Of a stretch of DNA of 64,000 nucleotides, positions 26,165 to 36,122 are shown one piece after another. The DNA is from Pseudomonas taiwanensis DSM 21245 (GTDB lineage Bacteria > Pseudomonadota > Gammaproteobacteria > Pseudomonadales > Pseudomonadaceae). The position numbers and the translations under genes are program-made. Each line of letters begins with the position of its first letter. Within the stretch, counting starts at the first letter, position 1. The notes below the pieces were generated by a model. It was not told where the DNA came from. It saw only the letters and a program-made list of their open reading frames with translations, and did not search any database. The stretch covers positions 55,644 to 119,643 of the forward strand of contig NZ_KE384453.1 in the NCBI RefSeq assembly GCF_000425785.1, written 5' to 3'.

Positions 26165-27274
26165 ATGTTCAACGTAAGGCAGCTGCTTGCCGCGACCCTG
26201 CTTCTGTCCTGCACCTTCGGTGCCCATGCCGAACGCCTGAAGGATATCGCCAGCATTTCTGGCGTGCGCTCCAACCAGTTGATCGGCTACGGCCTGGTGG
26301 TGGGGCTCAACGGTACGGGTGACCAGACCACCCAGACCCCGTTCACCCTGCAGACCTTCAACAACATGCTGTCGCAGTTCGGCATCAAGGTGCCGGCCGG
26401 TTCCGGCAACGTACAGCTCAAGAACGTTGCCGCGGTGTCGGTGCATGCCGACCTGCCGGCCTTCGCCAAGCCCGGCCAGGTAGTGGATATCACCGTCTCG
26501 TCCATTGGTAACTCCAAGAGCCTGCGTGGCGGAAGCCTGTTGATGACGCCGCTCAAGGGTATCGACGGCAACGTCTATGCCGTCGCCCAGGGCAATCTGG
26601 TGGTGGGCGGTTTCGATGCCGAAGGGCGTGATGGTTCGAAGATTACCGTCAACGTTCCGTCGGCCGGCCGTATTCCTGGTGGTGCTACCGTCGAGCGGGC
26701 GGTACCCAGTGGTTTCAACCAGGGCAACAGCCTTACCTTGAACCTCAATCGCCCGGACTTCACTACGGCCAAGCACATCGTCGACAAGGTCAACGACCTG
26801 CTCGGCCCAGGCGTGGCCCAGGCAATCGATGGCGGCTCGGTGCGGGTCACCGCGCCGATGGACCCGAGCCAGCGTGTCGATTACCTGTCGATTCTAGAGA
26901 ACCTTGAGATCGACCCAGGCCAGGCCGTGGCCAAGGTCATCATCAATTCGCGTACCGGTACCATCGTCATCGGCCAGAACGTGAAGGTTTCACCTGCCGC
27001 CGTGACCCACGGCAGCCTCACCGTGACCATTACCGAAGACCCGATCGTCAGTCAGCCGGGGCCGTTCTCCAATGGCCAGACTGCCGTTGTGCCGCGCTCG
27101 AAAGTCAATGCGCAGCAGGAAGCCAAGCCGATGTTCAAGTTCGGCCCGGGTACCACGCTGGATGAAATCGTGCGTGCAGTGAATCAGGTGGGCGCTGCGC
27201 CCAGCGACCTGATGGCCATCCTCGAAGCACTGAAGCAGGCCGGCGCCTTGCAAGCCGACCTGATCGTCATCTGA
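26165..27274 (+). CDS. flgI: Flagellar P-ring protein FlgI
   Basis: 369 residues with a Sec signal peptide (MFNVRQLLAATLLLSCTFGAHA). The mature start ERLKDIASISGVRSNQLIG and the core LVVGLNGTGDQTTQTPFTLQ are near-invariant in FlgI. It assembles into the P ring in the peptidoglycan with help from FlgA. ATG 26165 gives the expected length; GTG 26153 and ATG 26159 are in frame just ahead. Confidence 0.95.
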   Translation: MFNVRQLLAATLLLSCTFGAHAERLKDIASISGVRSNQLIGYGLVVGLNGTGDQTTQTPFTLQTFNNMLSQFGIKVPAGSGNVQLKNVAAVSVHADLPAFAKPGQVVDITVSSIGNSKSLRGGSLLMTPLKGIDGNVYAVAQGNLVVGGFDAEGRDGSKITVNVPSAGRIPGGATVERAVPSGFNQGNSLTLNLNRPDFTTAKHIVDKVNDLLGPGVAQAIDGGSVRVTAPMDPSQRVDYLSILENLEIDPGQAVAKVIINSRTGTIVIGQNVKVSPAAVTHGSLTVTITEDPIVSQPGPFSNGQTAVVPRSKVNAQQEAKPMFKFGPGTTLDEIVRAVNQVGAAPSDLMAILEALKQAGALQADLIVI

Positions 27275-27286
27275 GGACGCCGACTG

Positions 27287-28456
27287 ATGAATACCAAAGT
27301 TTCCAGCGGTGCCGACAGCGGTGCGTACACCGACCTCAATCGTCTCAATTCGCTCAAGCATGGCGATCGTGACAGCGACGCCAACGTGCGCAAGGTGGCC
27401 CAGGAGTTCGAGTCGCTGTTCATCAGTGAGATGCTCAAAGCCTCGCGCAAGGCCAGCGATGTGCTGGCCGACGACAACCCGATGAATTCCGAGACGGTCA
27501 AGCAGTACCGTGACATGTACGACCAGCAGTTGGCCGTGAGTATGTCCCGCGAGGGTGGAGGTATCGGCCTGCAGGACGTGCTGGTTCGCCAGTTGTCGAA
27601 GAACAAGGCCGCGCCGGCCAACACCAGCCCATTCCCGCGCATCGACGGCCACGCCCCGGCCTTGTGGGGCAACAAAGTGGCCGAGCCTGTGCACGCGACC
27701 CAGTCGACCGCCACGCGCAATGATGTGGCCGCGCTCAATTCGCGGCGCCTGGCGCTACCGAGCAAGCTCACCGATCGCCTGCTGGCCGGTATCGTGCCAT
27801 CGGCAGGCAACGCCGCGGCAACCACCAATACCGCTGCGGTGCCACCCCGTGAAGGGCAGGTGGTAGCAGGTGCTGCGCAGACCTTCGCCGCGCCCGAGCG
27901 TGGCATGCGCATCCTGGGCCGCGCCGTGGCGCAGCCGCCGCTTGCGCCGAAAAAAGCCTTCGCCGACAGCGACGCCTTCGTCGCCACCATGCTGCCGATG
28001 GCCGAGCAGGCTGCCAAGCGCATTGGCGTCGACCCCCGTTACCTGGTCGCCCAGGCAGCCTTGGAAACCGGTTGGGGCAAATCGGTCATGCGCAACAGTG
28101 ACGGCACCAGCAGCCATAACCTGTTCGGCATCAAGGCGACCGGCAACTGGGAAGGTGGCGAGGCGAGGGCGATCACCAGCGAGTTCCGTGACGGCAAGTT
28201 CGTCAAGGAGACGGCAGCGTTCCGTTCCTACGACTCTTACCAGGACAGTTTCCATGATCTGGTCAGCTTGTTGCAGAACAATTCCCGCTATCAAGAAGCG
28301 GTGAAGTCTGCCGATAAGCCAGAACAGTTCGTGCGAGAGCTGCAGAAGGCCGGTTACGCCACCGACCCGGAATACGCCAGCAAGATCTCGCAGATCGCAA
28401 GACAGATGAAGTCGTACGAGAGCTATGCATCGCTCGGTAACACAACGAAACTTTAA
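27287..28456 (+). CDS. flgJ: Flagellar rod assembly protein and muramidase FlgJ
   Basis: 389 residues. N-terminal rod-scaffold domain (about 20-110) with QEFESLFISEMLKASR and YDQQLAVSMSREGGGIG. After a Pro/Ala-rich linker, the C-terminal peptidoglycan hydrolase domain (about 225-389) has AQAALETGWGKSVM with the catalytic Glu and SHNLFGIKAT. The enzyme opens the cell wall for the rod. Fused two-domain FlgJ is the gammaproteobacterial form. Confidence 0.95.
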   Translation: MNTKVSSGADSGAYTDLNRLNSLKHGDRDSDANVRKVAQEFESLFISEMLKASRKASDVLADDNPMNSETVKQYRDMYDQQLAVSMSREGGGIGLQDVLVRQLSKNKAAPANTSPFPRIDGHAPALWGNKVAEPVHATQSTATRNDVAALNSRRLALPSKLTDRLLAGIVPSAGNAAATTNTAAVPPREGQVVAGAAQTFAAPERGMRILGRAVAQPPLAPKKAFADSDAFVATMLPMAEQAAKRIGVDPRYLVAQAALETGWGKSVMRNSDGTSSHNLFGIKATGNWEGGEARAITSEFRDGKFVKETAAFRSYDSYQDSFHDLVSLLQNNSRYQEAVKSADKPEQFVRELQKAGYATDPEYASKISQIARQMKSYESYASLGNTTKL

Positions 28457-28468
28457 GGGCAGGAAACC

Positions 28469-30517
28469 ATGGCGAGTTTGATCAATATTGGCATGTCGGG
28501 GCTGTCGGCCTCCCAGGCGGGCCTGCATACCACCGGTAACAACATCGCCAACGCCGATGTCGCCGGCTACTCTCGCCAGCAGAATGTTCAGCGGTCCAAG
28601 GGTTCGCTCCAGGAAGGCCAGGTGTTCATGGGCACCGGGACAACACTGGCGGACGTGCGCCGGGTGTACAACGCCTTCCTCGATGCGCAACTGCAGACCG
28701 CCACGTCGCTCAACAGCGACAGCACTGCCTACCTGAATCAGGTCACGCCGCTCAACAACCTGTTGTCCGACAGCAACACCGGTATTACCGGAGCGCTGAC
28801 CAACTTCTTCTCCGCCCTGCAGAGCGCTGCCAACAAGCCGACCGAAGACGCTTCCCGCCAGCTGTTGCTGAGCAATGCCGACGCGCTCGCCAACCGCTTC
28901 AACAGCCTGGCCGCGCAGTTCAAGGAGCAGAATACCAACATCAACGGCAGCCTCAGCTCGATGACGGCGCGGATCAACGAGCTGACCTCCAGCATTGCCC
29001 AGTACAACGAGCAGATTTCCAAGGTCTCGGCGGTCACCGGCCAGCCGAACGACCTGCTCGACCAGCGTAACGAAGCCGTCCGCCAGCTCAACGAATTGGT
29101 GGGTGTGCAAGCTGTCGAGCGTGACGGCAGCATCGACGTTTACCTGAAGAACGGCCAGTCGCTGGTGTTGGGCAAGACCACCAACAAGATGAGCGCCGAG
29201 CCAAGCGCCACCGACCCGACCCAGTATTCGATCAAGCTCGACCGTGGTAGCACCACCATGGACGTCACCAGTAGCATCACGGGCGGCGAAATGGGCGGTC
29301 TGCTGCGTTATCGCAGCGAGACCCTGGCGCCGGCCATGAACGAACTGGGCCGCATCGCGCTGGTGGTGTCGCAGCAAATCAACTCGCAGCTCGGCCAGGG
29401 TATCGACAAGAACGGAGAGTTCGGTGCCGCGCTGTTCAACGACCTGAACAGCGACAAGGCGATGTCCGCACGCAGCACGCCCAAGGTGGGCAACTCGGGC
29501 TCCGCCGACCTGAACGTGGTCATCCGCGATACTGGCAAGCTGAGCACCAGCGATTACCAGGTGACCTTCGTCGGGCCGACCGCCGACAAGTACCAGGTCA
29601 AGAAGCTGCCCGATGGCACCGACATGGGCACCTACAGCACCAACGACGACCCGGCCCCTGTGATCGATGGCTTCAGCATCGACCTCAAGAGCGGTACCGC
29701 GGCGGTGGGCGATAGCTTCAAGATCACCCCGACCCGCAATGCTGCGGCGGAAATCGACGTGGTGCTTACCGACGCCAAGCGCCTGGCCCTGGCCGCGCCG
29801 CTGACCGCGACGTCCGGTAGCGGCAATACCGGTACCGGTGTGATCGCCCAACCTGTCCTGACCTCGGTGCTGGATATCGCCGACCCGACCCAGCGCCTTG
29901 AGTTGCAGACCGGCATCAAGTATTCCACGCCGGTGCGCCTGGTGTTCGGTGATGAAACCACCTCGCCGCAAACCTATGAAGCGTTCGATGCCAAGGGCAA
30001 CAGCATCGGCACCGGCACCTTCGTTCCGGGGCAGAACAACACCCTGAAGTTCGATGTGCCGATGATCGACTCCGCGGGCAACCCGATCACCGACGGCAGT
30101 GGTGTGCAGAAAACCTTCAGCTTCGAGATGGATGTCGCCGGTTCGCCCAAGCAAGGCGACAGCTACACCGTCTCGCTGACCGGCGCAGGTTCTTCGGACA
30201 ACCGCAATGCGCTGTCCCTGCAGGAGCTGCAGACCAAGCAGACCATGGACATCGGTTCGACCAAGGGCATCAGCATCACCGACGCCTACGGCAAACTGGT
30301 GGAAAGCGTCGGTGCCCAGGCCAAGCAAGGCCAGATGGACAGCGAGGCAACCGGTGTCATCCTGACCCAGGCGACCGGTGCCCGTGATTCCTTGTCTGGT
30401 GTGCAGCTCGACGAAGAGGCCGGCAACCTGGTCAAGTACCAGCAGTACTACACGGCCTCTTCGCAGATCATCAAAGCTGCTCAGGAAATCTTCAACACCT
30501 TGATCGCCGCGCTTTAA
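28469..30517 (+). CDS. flgK: Hook-filament junction protein FlgK (HAP1)
   Basis: 682 residues. N-terminal IGMSGLSASQAGLHTTGNN and C-terminal NLVKYQQYYTASSQIIKAAQ are the FlgK D0/D1 ends, with large variable inner domains. First junction protein between hook and filament; its export depends on FlgN. Confidence 0.95.
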   Translation: MASLINIGMSGLSASQAGLHTTGNNIANADVAGYSRQQNVQRSKGSLQEGQVFMGTGTTLADVRRVYNAFLDAQLQTATSLNSDSTAYLNQVTPLNNLLSDSNTGITGALTNFFSALQSAANKPTEDASRQLLLSNADALANRFNSLAAQFKEQNTNINGSLSSMTARINELTSSIAQYNEQISKVSAVTGQPNDLLDQRNEAVRQLNELVGVQAVERDGSIDVYLKNGQSLVLGKTTNKMSAEPSATDPTQYSIKLDRGSTTMDVTSSITGGEMGGLLRYRSETLAPAMNELGRIALVVSQQINSQLGQGIDKNGEFGAALFNDLNSDKAMSARSTPKVGNSGSADLNVVIRDTGKLSTSDYQVTFVGPTADKYQVKKLPDGTDMGTYSTNDDPAPVIDGFSIDLKSGTAAVGDSFKITPTRNAAAEIDVVLTDAKRLALAAPLTATSGSGNTGTGVIAQPVLTSVLDIADPTQRLELQTGIKYSTPVRLVFGDETTSPQTYEAFDAKGNSIGTGTFVPGQNNTLKFDVPMIDSAGNPITDGSGVQKTFSFEMDVAGSPKQGDSYTVSLTGAGSSDNRNALSLQELQTKQTMDIGSTKGISITDAYGKLVESVGAQAKQGQMDSEATGVILTQATGARDSLSGVQLDEEAGNLVKYQQYYTASSQIIKAAQEIFNTLIAAL

Positions 30518-30530
30518 GGAGTATTGATCC

Positions 30531-32105
30531 ATGCGTATTTCCACGGCCCAGTTCTACCAGTCCAGCGCGGCGAACTACCAGCGCAACTATGCCAACCTGA
30601 TCAAGACCAACGAGGAGGCCAGCTCCTTCGTTCGAGTCAACACCGCCGCCGATGACCCGGTGGGTGCCGCACGTCTGCTGCAACTGGGCAACCAGGCGGA
30701 CATGCTGGCGCAGTACAAGACCAACGCGACCAACATCACCAACTCGTTGAACCAGGCCGAAACCACGCTCAACTCGATCAACACGATCCTGACGCGGGTC
30801 AACGAGCTGGCGCTCGAGTCGGGGAACGCCGGCTACACCGATACCGAGCGCAAGGCCAAGGCAGCCGAGCTGAGTCAGCTGGAAGACCAGCTGTTGAGTT
30901 TGATGAACAGCCGTGACGAGAACGGTCAGTACCTGTTCGCTGGCTCCAAGACCGACACCGCGCCATTCGTACGCAATGCCGATGGCACCTACAGCTACCA
31001 GGGCGACCAGACCCAGCTTGAACTGCAGGTCGGCGACATGCTCAAGATGGCTGGCAACAGCACCGGCTACAGCGTGTTCGAACAGGCGCTCAATACCAGT
31101 CGTACCCAGACCACCATGACCAACCCGGTGGTGGATGATGGGCGTGTGAAGCTGTCCAACGGCCAGGTGTCCGGCAGCGTGACCTACAATGACCGTTTCC
31201 GTAGCGGCCAGCCGTATACCATCACCATGCTCAGCAGTACGCAGTACAGCATCACCGACAGTCTGGGCAACGACGTGACCGCCGAAGCCACGCAGGGCGG
31301 CACCTTCGATCCGAACACCGCAGGTGGTTCGATGATCAGCTTCCGTGGGGTCGACTTGCGCCTGAACATCAATCTTCAGGACGGCGACGTTCCGGACACG
31401 GCGGTGGCGGGTCATACCTTCACCTTGCAGAGCAAGCCTGACACCATCACGGCCACTCGCAGCCCGGGCAACTCTTCCAGCGCCCAGGTGTCTTCCGTCA
31501 GCGTCACCGACCCGGCCAAGTACCAGGCCATGTTCCCCAGCGGCGGCGCGGTGATCAAGTTCACCAGCGCCACGGATTTCGAGCTGTATGCCCAGCCGCT
31601 GACCGCCGACAGCCGCCCGGTGGCCAGTGGCACCATGGCGGGTAACGTCGCCTCGGCCGCGGGGGTCGATTTCACCTTCACCACGACGCCGCCGCAGCAG
31701 TCCGGCGACCAGTACATGGTGAATGTCGACAACCACCAGACCCAGAACGTGCTGGACACCGTTGCCCAGCTGCGCACGGCCTTGAGCAAGCCGATCGACG
31801 GCGACAACGCGGCCTACCAGCAACTGCGTGCCGACCTGGACTCGGCCATTGCCAACATCCAGAGTGGTCAGGATCAGCTGAACCGCTCGGTCACCGATAT
31901 CGGTGCGCGGGGCAAGGCGCTGGAAATCCAGCAGAACACCAACGAGAGCCTGGGTATCGCCAATACCACCACGCAATCGTCGATCCGCGATTCCGACCCT
32001 GCCACCGTGCTGGTTCGCCTGACCCAACAGAAGACCATGCTCGAAGCGTCCCAGGCAGCCTTCGCGCGTATCAGCCAACTGAGCCTGTTCAACGCCATCG
32101 GTTGA
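30531..32105 (+). CDS. flgL: Hook-filament junction protein FlgL (HAP3)
   Basis: 524 residues. MRISTAQFYQSSAANYQ opens the flagellin-like N-terminal domain; ERKAKAAELSQLEDQLLSLM and the C-terminal LTQQKTMLEASQAAFARI complete the D0/D1 bundle. It is longer than enterobacterial FlgL (about 317) because of a large central insertion (about 150-420), as is usual in the P. putida group. Last gene of the flgF operon; a terminator follows. Confidence 0.95.
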   Translation: MRISTAQFYQSSAANYQRNYANLIKTNEEASSFVRVNTAADDPVGAARLLQLGNQADMLAQYKTNATNITNSLNQAETTLNSINTILTRVNELALESGNAGYTDTERKAKAAELSQLEDQLLSLMNSRDENGQYLFAGSKTDTAPFVRNADGTYSYQGDQTQLELQVGDMLKMAGNSTGYSVFEQALNTSRTQTTMTNPVVDDGRVKLSNGQVSGSVTYNDRFRSGQPYTITMLSSTQYSITDSLGNDVTAEATQGGTFDPNTAGGSMISFRGVDLRLNINLQDGDVPDTAVAGHTFTLQSKPDTITATRSPGNSSSAQVSSVSVTDPAKYQAMFPSGGAVIKFTSATDFELYAQPLTADSRPVASGTMAGNVASAAGVDFTFTTTPPQQSGDQYMVNVDNHQTQNVLDTVAQLRTALSKPIDGDNAAYQQLRADLDSAIANIQSGQDQLNRSVTDIGARGKALEIQQNTNESLGIANTTTQSSIRDSDPATVLVRLTQQKTMLEASQAAFARISQLSLFNAIG

Positions 32106-32115
32106 TCAAGCCCGC

Positions 32116-32165
32116 CGCCTGCTGCGCCACCCGCCAGGGGTGAGCGCAGCAGGCGCGCTGTTTTT
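32116..32165 (+). terminator. Terminator after flgL
   Basis: CGCCTGCTGCGC (32116-32127) pairs with GCGCAGCAGGCG (32144-32155) as a perfect 12-bp stem; a T run follows at 32161. It separates the flgF operon from the glycosylation island. Confidence 0.8.
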
Positions 32166-32224
32166 CCCGTGTTGTCGACTGTTCTGAATTCCCTGCGGGC
32201 AGTCATCGGTCGAGAGATTCCCCC

Positions 32225-35200
32225 GTGAACCCAGTCCCTCTAGTCAGCCTCGTCATCCCTGCCTGCAATCCTGATTACTTCCGAGCGGCCTTGGTCAGTG
32301 CCTTGGCTCAGGACTACGACAACCTCGAGGTCATTGTCTGCGACGACAGCCGTGGGGCGCAGATCGAGGCGGTGGTCGAGGAGTTGCGCAGCCTGGCGCG
32401 TCACCCGCTGGTCTATGTACGCAACCGGCAGCCACTGGGTTTTGCCGGGAACCTGCAGCTTGGGCTAGAGCAAAGTCAGGGGCAGTACATCAAGTTCCTC
32501 TGTGACGATGACCGCCTGATGGCCGATTGCGTGTCCAACCAGGTACGCCTGTTCGAAGCTCACGACGATGTCAGTCTGGTCGCGGCCAGACGTTATCTGG
32601 TGGATGCTGAAGATCACATCTTGCCGCAGCGTCTGGAGACCAGCCCGGTTACCTTTGGCGATACCCTGTTCAATGGCGACGACCTGCTGGATTTCTTCGA
32701 GACCCGTCAACTCAATTTCATCGGCGGACTGAGCAGCGTGCTGCTGCGCGCCAGTGATCTGCGCGAACTGCTGCCGGCGCTGGCACCGGGCTTCGTGGCC
32801 CTGCTCGACTTTGTCCTGTTCGTGTGCCTGCTGCGCCGAGGGCACCTGGGCGTCACCGCCGGGGTACATTGTGTGGAGCGGGTTCATCCCGACCAGCTGC
32901 GTCGCCAGGATCATGTGAAGGCCGCGGCTGTTCAGGAAGCGCAGCACCTGCGTGACATGTTCGCGGCGCGCACCGCCGAGCGCGAGCCGTTCTCCGGTTG
33001 GGTCCGGGTGCAGATCCTGCACCCGGACGAACGTGCTGGTCAGCGTACTTGGGAAAACCTGTTCCTGGTCCACACCTTGCGCTGTCTTCAGGCAATTCAC
33101 GAGTCCCATGTCGGCAGTGACAGCGACAGTTTTGCCGAGCTTTATGGCAAATGGTTGGCCTGCCGCCAGGACCCTCTGGTGCTGGCGCGGCTGATGCGCC
33201 TGAGCGAGCACTGGCCGACGCGCCCGCGCATCGTGCCGGTGGTGATCGACCGCGAGGGCGATGCCCAGGCCCTGCAAGTGACCCTGGACAGTATCGCGCA
33301 TCAGTCCTATGGCGCCGATACCACCCTGGTTCTGTCCAGCGCGCCTACGGCGGTACTGCAGGATGGCCGGGTGATCGGCCAGCTGTTGCAGGCTGATTGG
33401 GCCGAGCAGTTGAACGGCCTGGTCGACCAGCTGGAGGGCGTGGACTGGATCTACCTGCTGCGCGCCGGTGATCGGCTCAATGCGTTCAGTCTGATGCTGC
33501 TGGCCGAACGGATCGTCGCTCGTCCACAAATGGCCTGCTGCTACGGCGATGAGGGTAGTCTTCGGGAGGGGGTCTCAGCGGAACCTGTATTCAAGCCCGA
33601 CTTCAACCTCGACCTGATGCGCGGCTACCCCTACACCGGTCGCATGCTGGCGTACTCCCGTGAGGCCATTCGAACGCTGGGTGGTTTTGCCGCGGGTTAC
33701 CGCGAGCTGGCGCCCCACGATTTGCTCTGGCGCCTGGTGGAAAGCCGTGGCCCGCAGACCATCGAGCACATTCCAGAAGTCCTGGCTGAAACCACGTTGA
33801 GCTATGCCGCCTGGTTGTCCTCGACGGACGTGATCGAGGAAAATCCTCGCCTGCTCGATGCGCACCTCAAGCGATTGGGCGTGGCCTATCGGTTACAGAA
33901 TGACGGCGGCGCGATCAACCATGTGCGTTACCTGCATGCCACGCAGCCATTGGTGAGCCTGGTGATCAGTGCCCGGGATCAATTGCCAGCGCTCGAGCGT
34001 TGCCTTGAAAGCGTGCTGGAGAAGACCGCCTACAGCCACTACGAAGTGCTGATCGTCGATAATGCCAGCCAGGGCGCCGACACCCATGCCTGGCTGGCAG
34101 CCCTGCAGCAGATGGGCGGCGACAAGTTACGGGTGCTGAAGCTGGAAGAGGAAACCAGCTTCGCGACTGTGCAGAACCTGGCCGCGCAACATGCCCGTGG
34201 CGACTACCTGCTGATGTTGAGTCCGTTCGTCGTTGCCACCGAGCCAGACTGGCTCGATGCGTTGCTCAGTCACGGGCAGCGCCATGAAGTCGGCGCGGTG
34301 GGTGCCAAGTTGTGCAATGGCCACGGCCTTGTCGTCCATGCCGGTGGCGTGCTTGGCCTGCGTGGAGCGGTGGGTTCGCCATTCGTCGGTGAGCCGATGG
34401 AGGCGGGCGGTTACATGCAGCGCTTGCAGGTGGCGCAGAATTATTCAGTTGTCGGCGCCGATTGCCTGCTGGTGCGCAAGCAGCTCTTTATCGAACTGGG
34501 AGGGCTCGACGACAGCGTCTTCGACCTGGCGTTCAGCGATGTCGACCTGGGGCTGCGGTTGGGCAAGGCTGGTTACCTGGTGGTCTGGGCGCCGGATGCC
34601 CGGCTGGTGCTCGACCCTCCGCCAGCGGCGGCGGTCGACCCGCAGCGCGAAGCTGAGCGCCAGGCTCGGCTGGCGGAACAGCATGATGCCTTCTTCCGCG
34701 CCTGGATGCCGGTCGTGGCGCGCGACCCGGCCTACAACATCAACCTGTCACTCAATGGTTCGAGCTTCTGCCTGGACCCGGGCCTCAAGGCGGCCTGGAC
34801 GCCCTTCGTCGGTCGCCCATTGCCCCATGTGCTGGCCTTGCCGATGAACAAGACGGCGGTTGGGCATTATCGGGTAATCCAGCCGGTGGTAGAGCTGGAG
34901 AAGGCCGGCTGGGTCACCCAGCAGCAGTATTTCGAGATCCCGACCAACGTCGAGTTGGAGCGCTGCTCGCCAGATGTCGCGATTCTGCAAGGGCGTTACA
35001 CGGAAGGTTTCGTCAAGGAAATCGAACGGCTCAAGACCTTCTCCAAGGGCTTCTGCATCTATGAACTGGACGACTACGTGATCAACGTACCGAAGAAGAA
35101 TGGTCACCTCAAGCACACGCCCAAGGATCTGGAAAGATCGCTGCGTCGAGGTATCGAGCGTTGTGACCGCCTCGTGGTGTCGACCCAGGCCCTGGCGGAT

Positions 35201-35806
35201 GCGCTGCATGACACCCACAGTGATATCCGGGTGATGCCGAACATGCTTGCCGAGCAGCTCTGGACCGGCTTGCGCAGCCACCGTCGCACCTCGCGCAAGC
35301 CGCGGGTAGGTTGGGGTGGTGGCACCAGCCACACAGGTGACCTGGAGGTGATTGCCGATGTGGTCAAGACCTTGGCGAACGAGGTCGACTGGGTGTTCTT
35401 CGGCATGTGTCCGCCCGCGTTGCGGCCGTACATCAGCGAGTTCCATCCGCCGGTACCGCTGGAGCTGTACCCGGCCAAGCTCGCCAGCCTGAACCTGGAC
35501 CTGGCCCTGGCGCCGTTGGAGTACCACATTTTCAACGACTGCAAGAGCAACCTGCGCCTGCTTGAGTACGGCGCCTGTGGGTACCCGGTGATCGTCACCG
35601 ACACCCGCGCCTACGAAGGCTACCTGCCGTGCACGCGAATCAAGACCAACAGCACGGCGGAGTGGCTGGAGGCGATTCGCATGCACCTGGCCGACCCGGA
35701 CGAGAGTTTCCGCATGGGTGACCGACTGAAGCAGGAAGTGCTGCGTGACTATGTGCTGCGTGAAGAGCATGTGCAGCATTGGTACAGCGGGTGGATGCCA
35801 GGCTGA
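32225..35806 (+). CDS. Large modular glycosyltransferase, flagellin glycosyltransferase (FgtA/Fgt1-like)
   Basis: 1193 residues with three glycosyltransferase modules. Module 1 (about 4-270) is a GT2 domain with LVSLVIPACNPDYFR and the acidic DDD at 94-96 (FLCDDDRLM). A degenerate GT2-like region follows (about 340-550). Module 2 (about 573-800) is a second GT2 with LVSLVISARDQLPALERCLE and VEVLIVDNASQ-like start, and DVDLGLRLGKAGYLVVWAP. The C-terminal module (about 865-1193), with GHYRVIQPVVELEKAGW and NLRLLEYGACGYPVIVTDT, is GT4/GT1-like. Proteins of this size and place, next to the flagellin locus, are flagellin glycosyltransferases in P. syringae and P. aeruginosa. Start is GTG with only a weak ribosome binding site. 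Substrate sugar is unknown, presumably the CDP-linked product of the genes downstream. Confidence 0.85.
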   Translation: MNPVPLVSLVIPACNPDYFRAALVSALAQDYDNLEVIVCDDSRGAQIEAVVEELRSLARHPLVYVRNRQPLGFAGNLQLGLEQSQGQYIKFLCDDDRLMADCVSNQVRLFEAHDDVSLVAARRYLVDAEDHILPQRLETSPVTFGDTLFNGDDLLDFFETRQLNFIGGLSSVLLRASDLRELLPALAPGFVALLDFVLFVCLLRRGHLGVTAGVHCVERVHPDQLRRQDHVKAAAVQEAQHLRDMFAARTAEREPFSGWVRVQILHPDERAGQRTWENLFLVHTLRCLQAIHESHVGSDSDSFAELYGKWLACRQDPLVLARLMRLSEHWPTRPRIVPVVIDREGDAQALQVTLDSIAHQSYGADTTLVLSSAPTAVLQDGRVIGQLLQADWAEQLNGLVDQLEGVDWIYLLRAGDRLNAFSLMLLAERIVARPQMACCYGDEGSLREGVSAEPVFKPDFNLDLMRGYPYTGRMLAYSREAIRTLGGFAAGYRELAPHDLLWRLVESRGPQTIEHIPEVLAETTLSYAAWLSSTDVIEENPRLLDAHLKRLGVAYRLQNDGGAINHVRYLHATQPLVSLVISARDQLPALERCLESVLEKTAYSHYEVLIVDNASQGADTHAWLAALQQMGGDKLRVLKLEEETSFATVQNLAAQHARGDYLLMLSPFVVATEPDWLDALLSHGQRHEVGAVGAKLCNGHGLVVHAGGVLGLRGAVGSPFVGEPMEAGGYMQRLQVAQNYSVVGADCLLVRKQLFIELGGLDDSVFDLAFSDVDLGLRLGKAGYLVVWAPDARLVLDPPPAAAVDPQREAERQARLAEQHDAFFRAWMPVVARDPAYNINLSLNGSSFCLDPGLKAAWTPFVGRPLPHVLALPMNKTAVGHYRVIQPVVELEKAGWVTQQQYFEIPTNVELERCSPDVAILQGRYTEGFVKEIERLKTFSKGFCIYELDDYVINVPKKNGHLKHTPKDLERSLRRGIERCDRLVVSTQALADALHDTHSDIRVMPNMLAEQLWTGLRSHRRTSRKPRVGWGGGTSHTGDLEVIADVVKTLANEVDWVFFGMCPPALRPYISEFHPPVPLELYPAKLASLNLDLALAPLEYHIFNDCKSNLRLLEYGACGYPVIVTDTRAYEGYLPCTRIKTNSTAEWLEAIRMHLADPDESFRMGDRLKQEVLRDYVLREEHVQHWYSGWMPG

Positions 35807-35871
35807 TCGAGGCTTTCCAGGGCTGTTCGCGGATGGCGTGGCGTCTGCGAACAGCTCGCCATCTGCGCAGG

Positions 35872-36020
35872 TTAGGCTCTGTACGAAAAGCCTAGATACT
35901 CGGTGATGCTGCGTTGAAGACAGCCTCGGAATGCTCATTTACAACCCGTAAACTCCGCTTCCTCGGCTGTTTTCGCCTTGCCTGGGCTTCGTCTCAAGAC
36001 TTTCCACACAGAGCCTAGGG
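35872..36020. mobile_element. MITE-like element, about 145 bp, inside the glycosylation island
   Basis: Left end GCTCTGTACGAAAAG and right end (read as reverse complement) GCTCTGTGTGGAAAG form imperfect 15-bp terminal inverted repeats with three mismatches. They are flanked by TTAG on the left and CTAG on the right, which fits a YTAR-type target duplication as used by IS5-family elements. The interior has no open frame of useful length and no transposase. I infer a non-autonomous element; the parent IS cannot be named from here. Confidence 0.6.
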
Positions 36021-36122
36021 TGAAAGACGCCATTTGGCGCGTTTCCTGCAAGTCCCCCGTCATATCGCCATAAATCGTGCAGCCACACGACCCATGGCCG
36101 GTGACGAACAAGAGGGGACTAC

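Noticed and set aside
27755..30544. 929-codon open frame on the minus strand opposite flgJ and flgK
   Set aside because: It lies wholly antisense to two conserved genes, has low-complexity Gly/Arg/Val/His content typical of a shadow of GC-rich coding sequence, and no ribosome binding site.
35872..36020. Complete insertion sequence
   Set aside because: Only about 145 bases between inverted repeats and no transposase frame; called MITE-like instead.
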